Below are positions 6,321 through 6,661 of a stretch of 6,661 bases of DNA, in pieces. Made by a program: the position numbers and the translations under genes. The notes under the pieces were generated by a model, which saw only the letters and a list, made by a program, of their open reading frames with translations, ran no database searches and was not told the DNA's origin. Each line of letters begins with the position of its first letter. Position 1 is the first letter of the stretch. The stretch is from positions 1 through 6,661 of the forward strand of contig JAHDWA010000177.1 of the NCBI GenBank assembly GCA_023382535.1, written 5' to 3'. Source of the DNA: Anaerolineae bacterium. GTDB taxonomy: Bacteria; Chloroflexota; Anaerolineae; 4572-78; J111.

Positions 6321-6371
6321 ACACTTGCGCCTGCCCAGAGCCGAAGGCCCCCTATGGGCAAGTGCAGGTGT
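6321..6371 (+). repeat. Large stem-loop after nuoI
   Basis: CACTTGCGCCTGCCC (6322-6336) pairs with GGGCAAGTGCAGGTG (6356-6370), with two G-U wobbles and one C-A mismatch, plus an outer A-T pair (6321/6371). The loop holds a small GCC-GAA-GGC hairpin (6340-6348). It begins ten bases past the nuoI stop. No T-run follows, so it looks more like an mRNA-stabilising or processing stem within an operon than an intrinsic terminator. Confidence 0.6.
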
Positions 6372-6390
6372 AGACACAGATAATTCTTGG

Positions 6391-6446
6391 GAGGATAGGA
6401 GGAAGGGGAATTTGCCATTCTTCCGTCCTTCCAATCTTCCAATTTT
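6391..6446. repeat. CTTCCAAT octamer tract with imperfect purine/pyrimidine inverted repeat
   Basis: CTTCC recurs at 6420, 6428 and 6436, an exact 8-base period; the last two units are CTTCCAAT. The purine-rich block GGAGGATAGGAGGAAGG (6390-6406) is a partial reverse complement of it, so an imperfect stem with a loop near TTTGCCATT is possible. A related tract lies in the gap downstream of moaA (287-298 shares twelve bases on the minus strand), pointing to a dispersed intergenic repeat family. Confidence 0.5.
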
Positions 6447-6464
6447 ACCAGGGGAGGAAGTCTG

Positions 6465-6661
6465 ATGCTGACTTATATTGCTTTGGCGGTGGGTCTAATC
6501 GGTATTTTTGTGGCTTGGCGGGCTAATCGCAAAAACAGCGAGTTACAGGAGCGGATTGCCCAGGTCAACAGCCGGGTCTACAACCTGCGGCGAGAGATGC
6601 AAGAGAGCCAGGAAAAGGCCGAGCAGGAATTGATGGCTTTGAAGTTTCAACTGTTGAAAAC
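6465..6661 (+). CDS. Membrane-anchored coiled-coil protein, N-terminal part (cut by window end)
   Basis: The first 65 codons are visible from the ATG at 6465; the frame is open to the window end. GGAGG (6453-6457) sits seven bases before the start. Residues 2-18 (LTYIALAVGLIGIFVAW) form one hydrophobic segment followed by RANRK, predicting a single-pass anchor with the remainder in the cytoplasm. Residues 26-65 are a charged helix with hydrophobic residues at 4-3 spacing (L27, I31, V34, V38, L41, M45), a clear coiled coil. I do not recognise the family. It is codirectional with nuoBCD-nuoI, 153 bases downstream of the nuoI stop with no intrinsic terminator between, so co-transcription is plausible. 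The C-terminal domain that would identify it is outside the window. Confidence 0.8.
   Translation, partial: MLTYIALAVGLIGIFVAWRANRKNSELQERIAQVNSRVYNLRREMQESQEKAEQELMALKFQLLK

Noticed and set aside
6321..6371. Intrinsic terminator after nuoI
   Set aside because: The stem is strong but is followed by mixed sequence, not a run of T.

Overview
The window reads as a bacterial chromosome segment, most likely from a Chloroflexota (Anaerolineae-like) genome. That assignment is inference, resting on the NuoB-C-D fusion, the Ala/Lys/Glu-rich tailed NuoI and the degenerate short-period repeats in the gene gaps. No phage, transposase or CRISPR signature was seen.

Layout. Positions 1-217, minus strand: two tRNA-Ala genes, GGC (cut by the window edge) and CGC, separated by an 84-base array of twelve 7-base units. 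A clear sigma70-type promoter lies just upstream. Positions 350-1330, minus: moaA, encoding the radical-SAM GTP 3',8-cyclase of molybdenum-cofactor synthesis, with its own extended -10 promoter embedded in a palindrome. Positions 1620-2261, minus: a SufR-like winged-helix regulator with a cysteine-rich C-terminus, followed by an intrinsic terminator. Positions 2262-2499: a divergent promoter region. Positions 2500-6311, plus: nuoBCD, a single 825-residue fusion of three complex I subunits, overlapping by one base a nuoI gene that carries a long charged tail and a C-terminal helix-hairpin-helix module. Positions 6465-6661, plus: the start of a membrane-anchored coiled-coil protein cut by the window end. 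No gene-free stretch exceeds 300 bases.

How the parts fit. NuoB, C, D and I form the arm of complex I that carries electrons through clusters N6a, N6b and N2 to quinone, so the plus-strand unit encodes the quinone-facing peripheral module. The divergent regulator resembles Fe-S-cluster-sensing SufR proteins. Its promoter and the nuo promoter share a 14-base element (13/14 identical) covering both -10 boxes. This suggests, without proving, that an Fe-S-responsive switch controls both itself and an Fe-S-rich respiratory operon. MoaA is also an Fe-S enzyme but has a separate promoter with a different palindrome.
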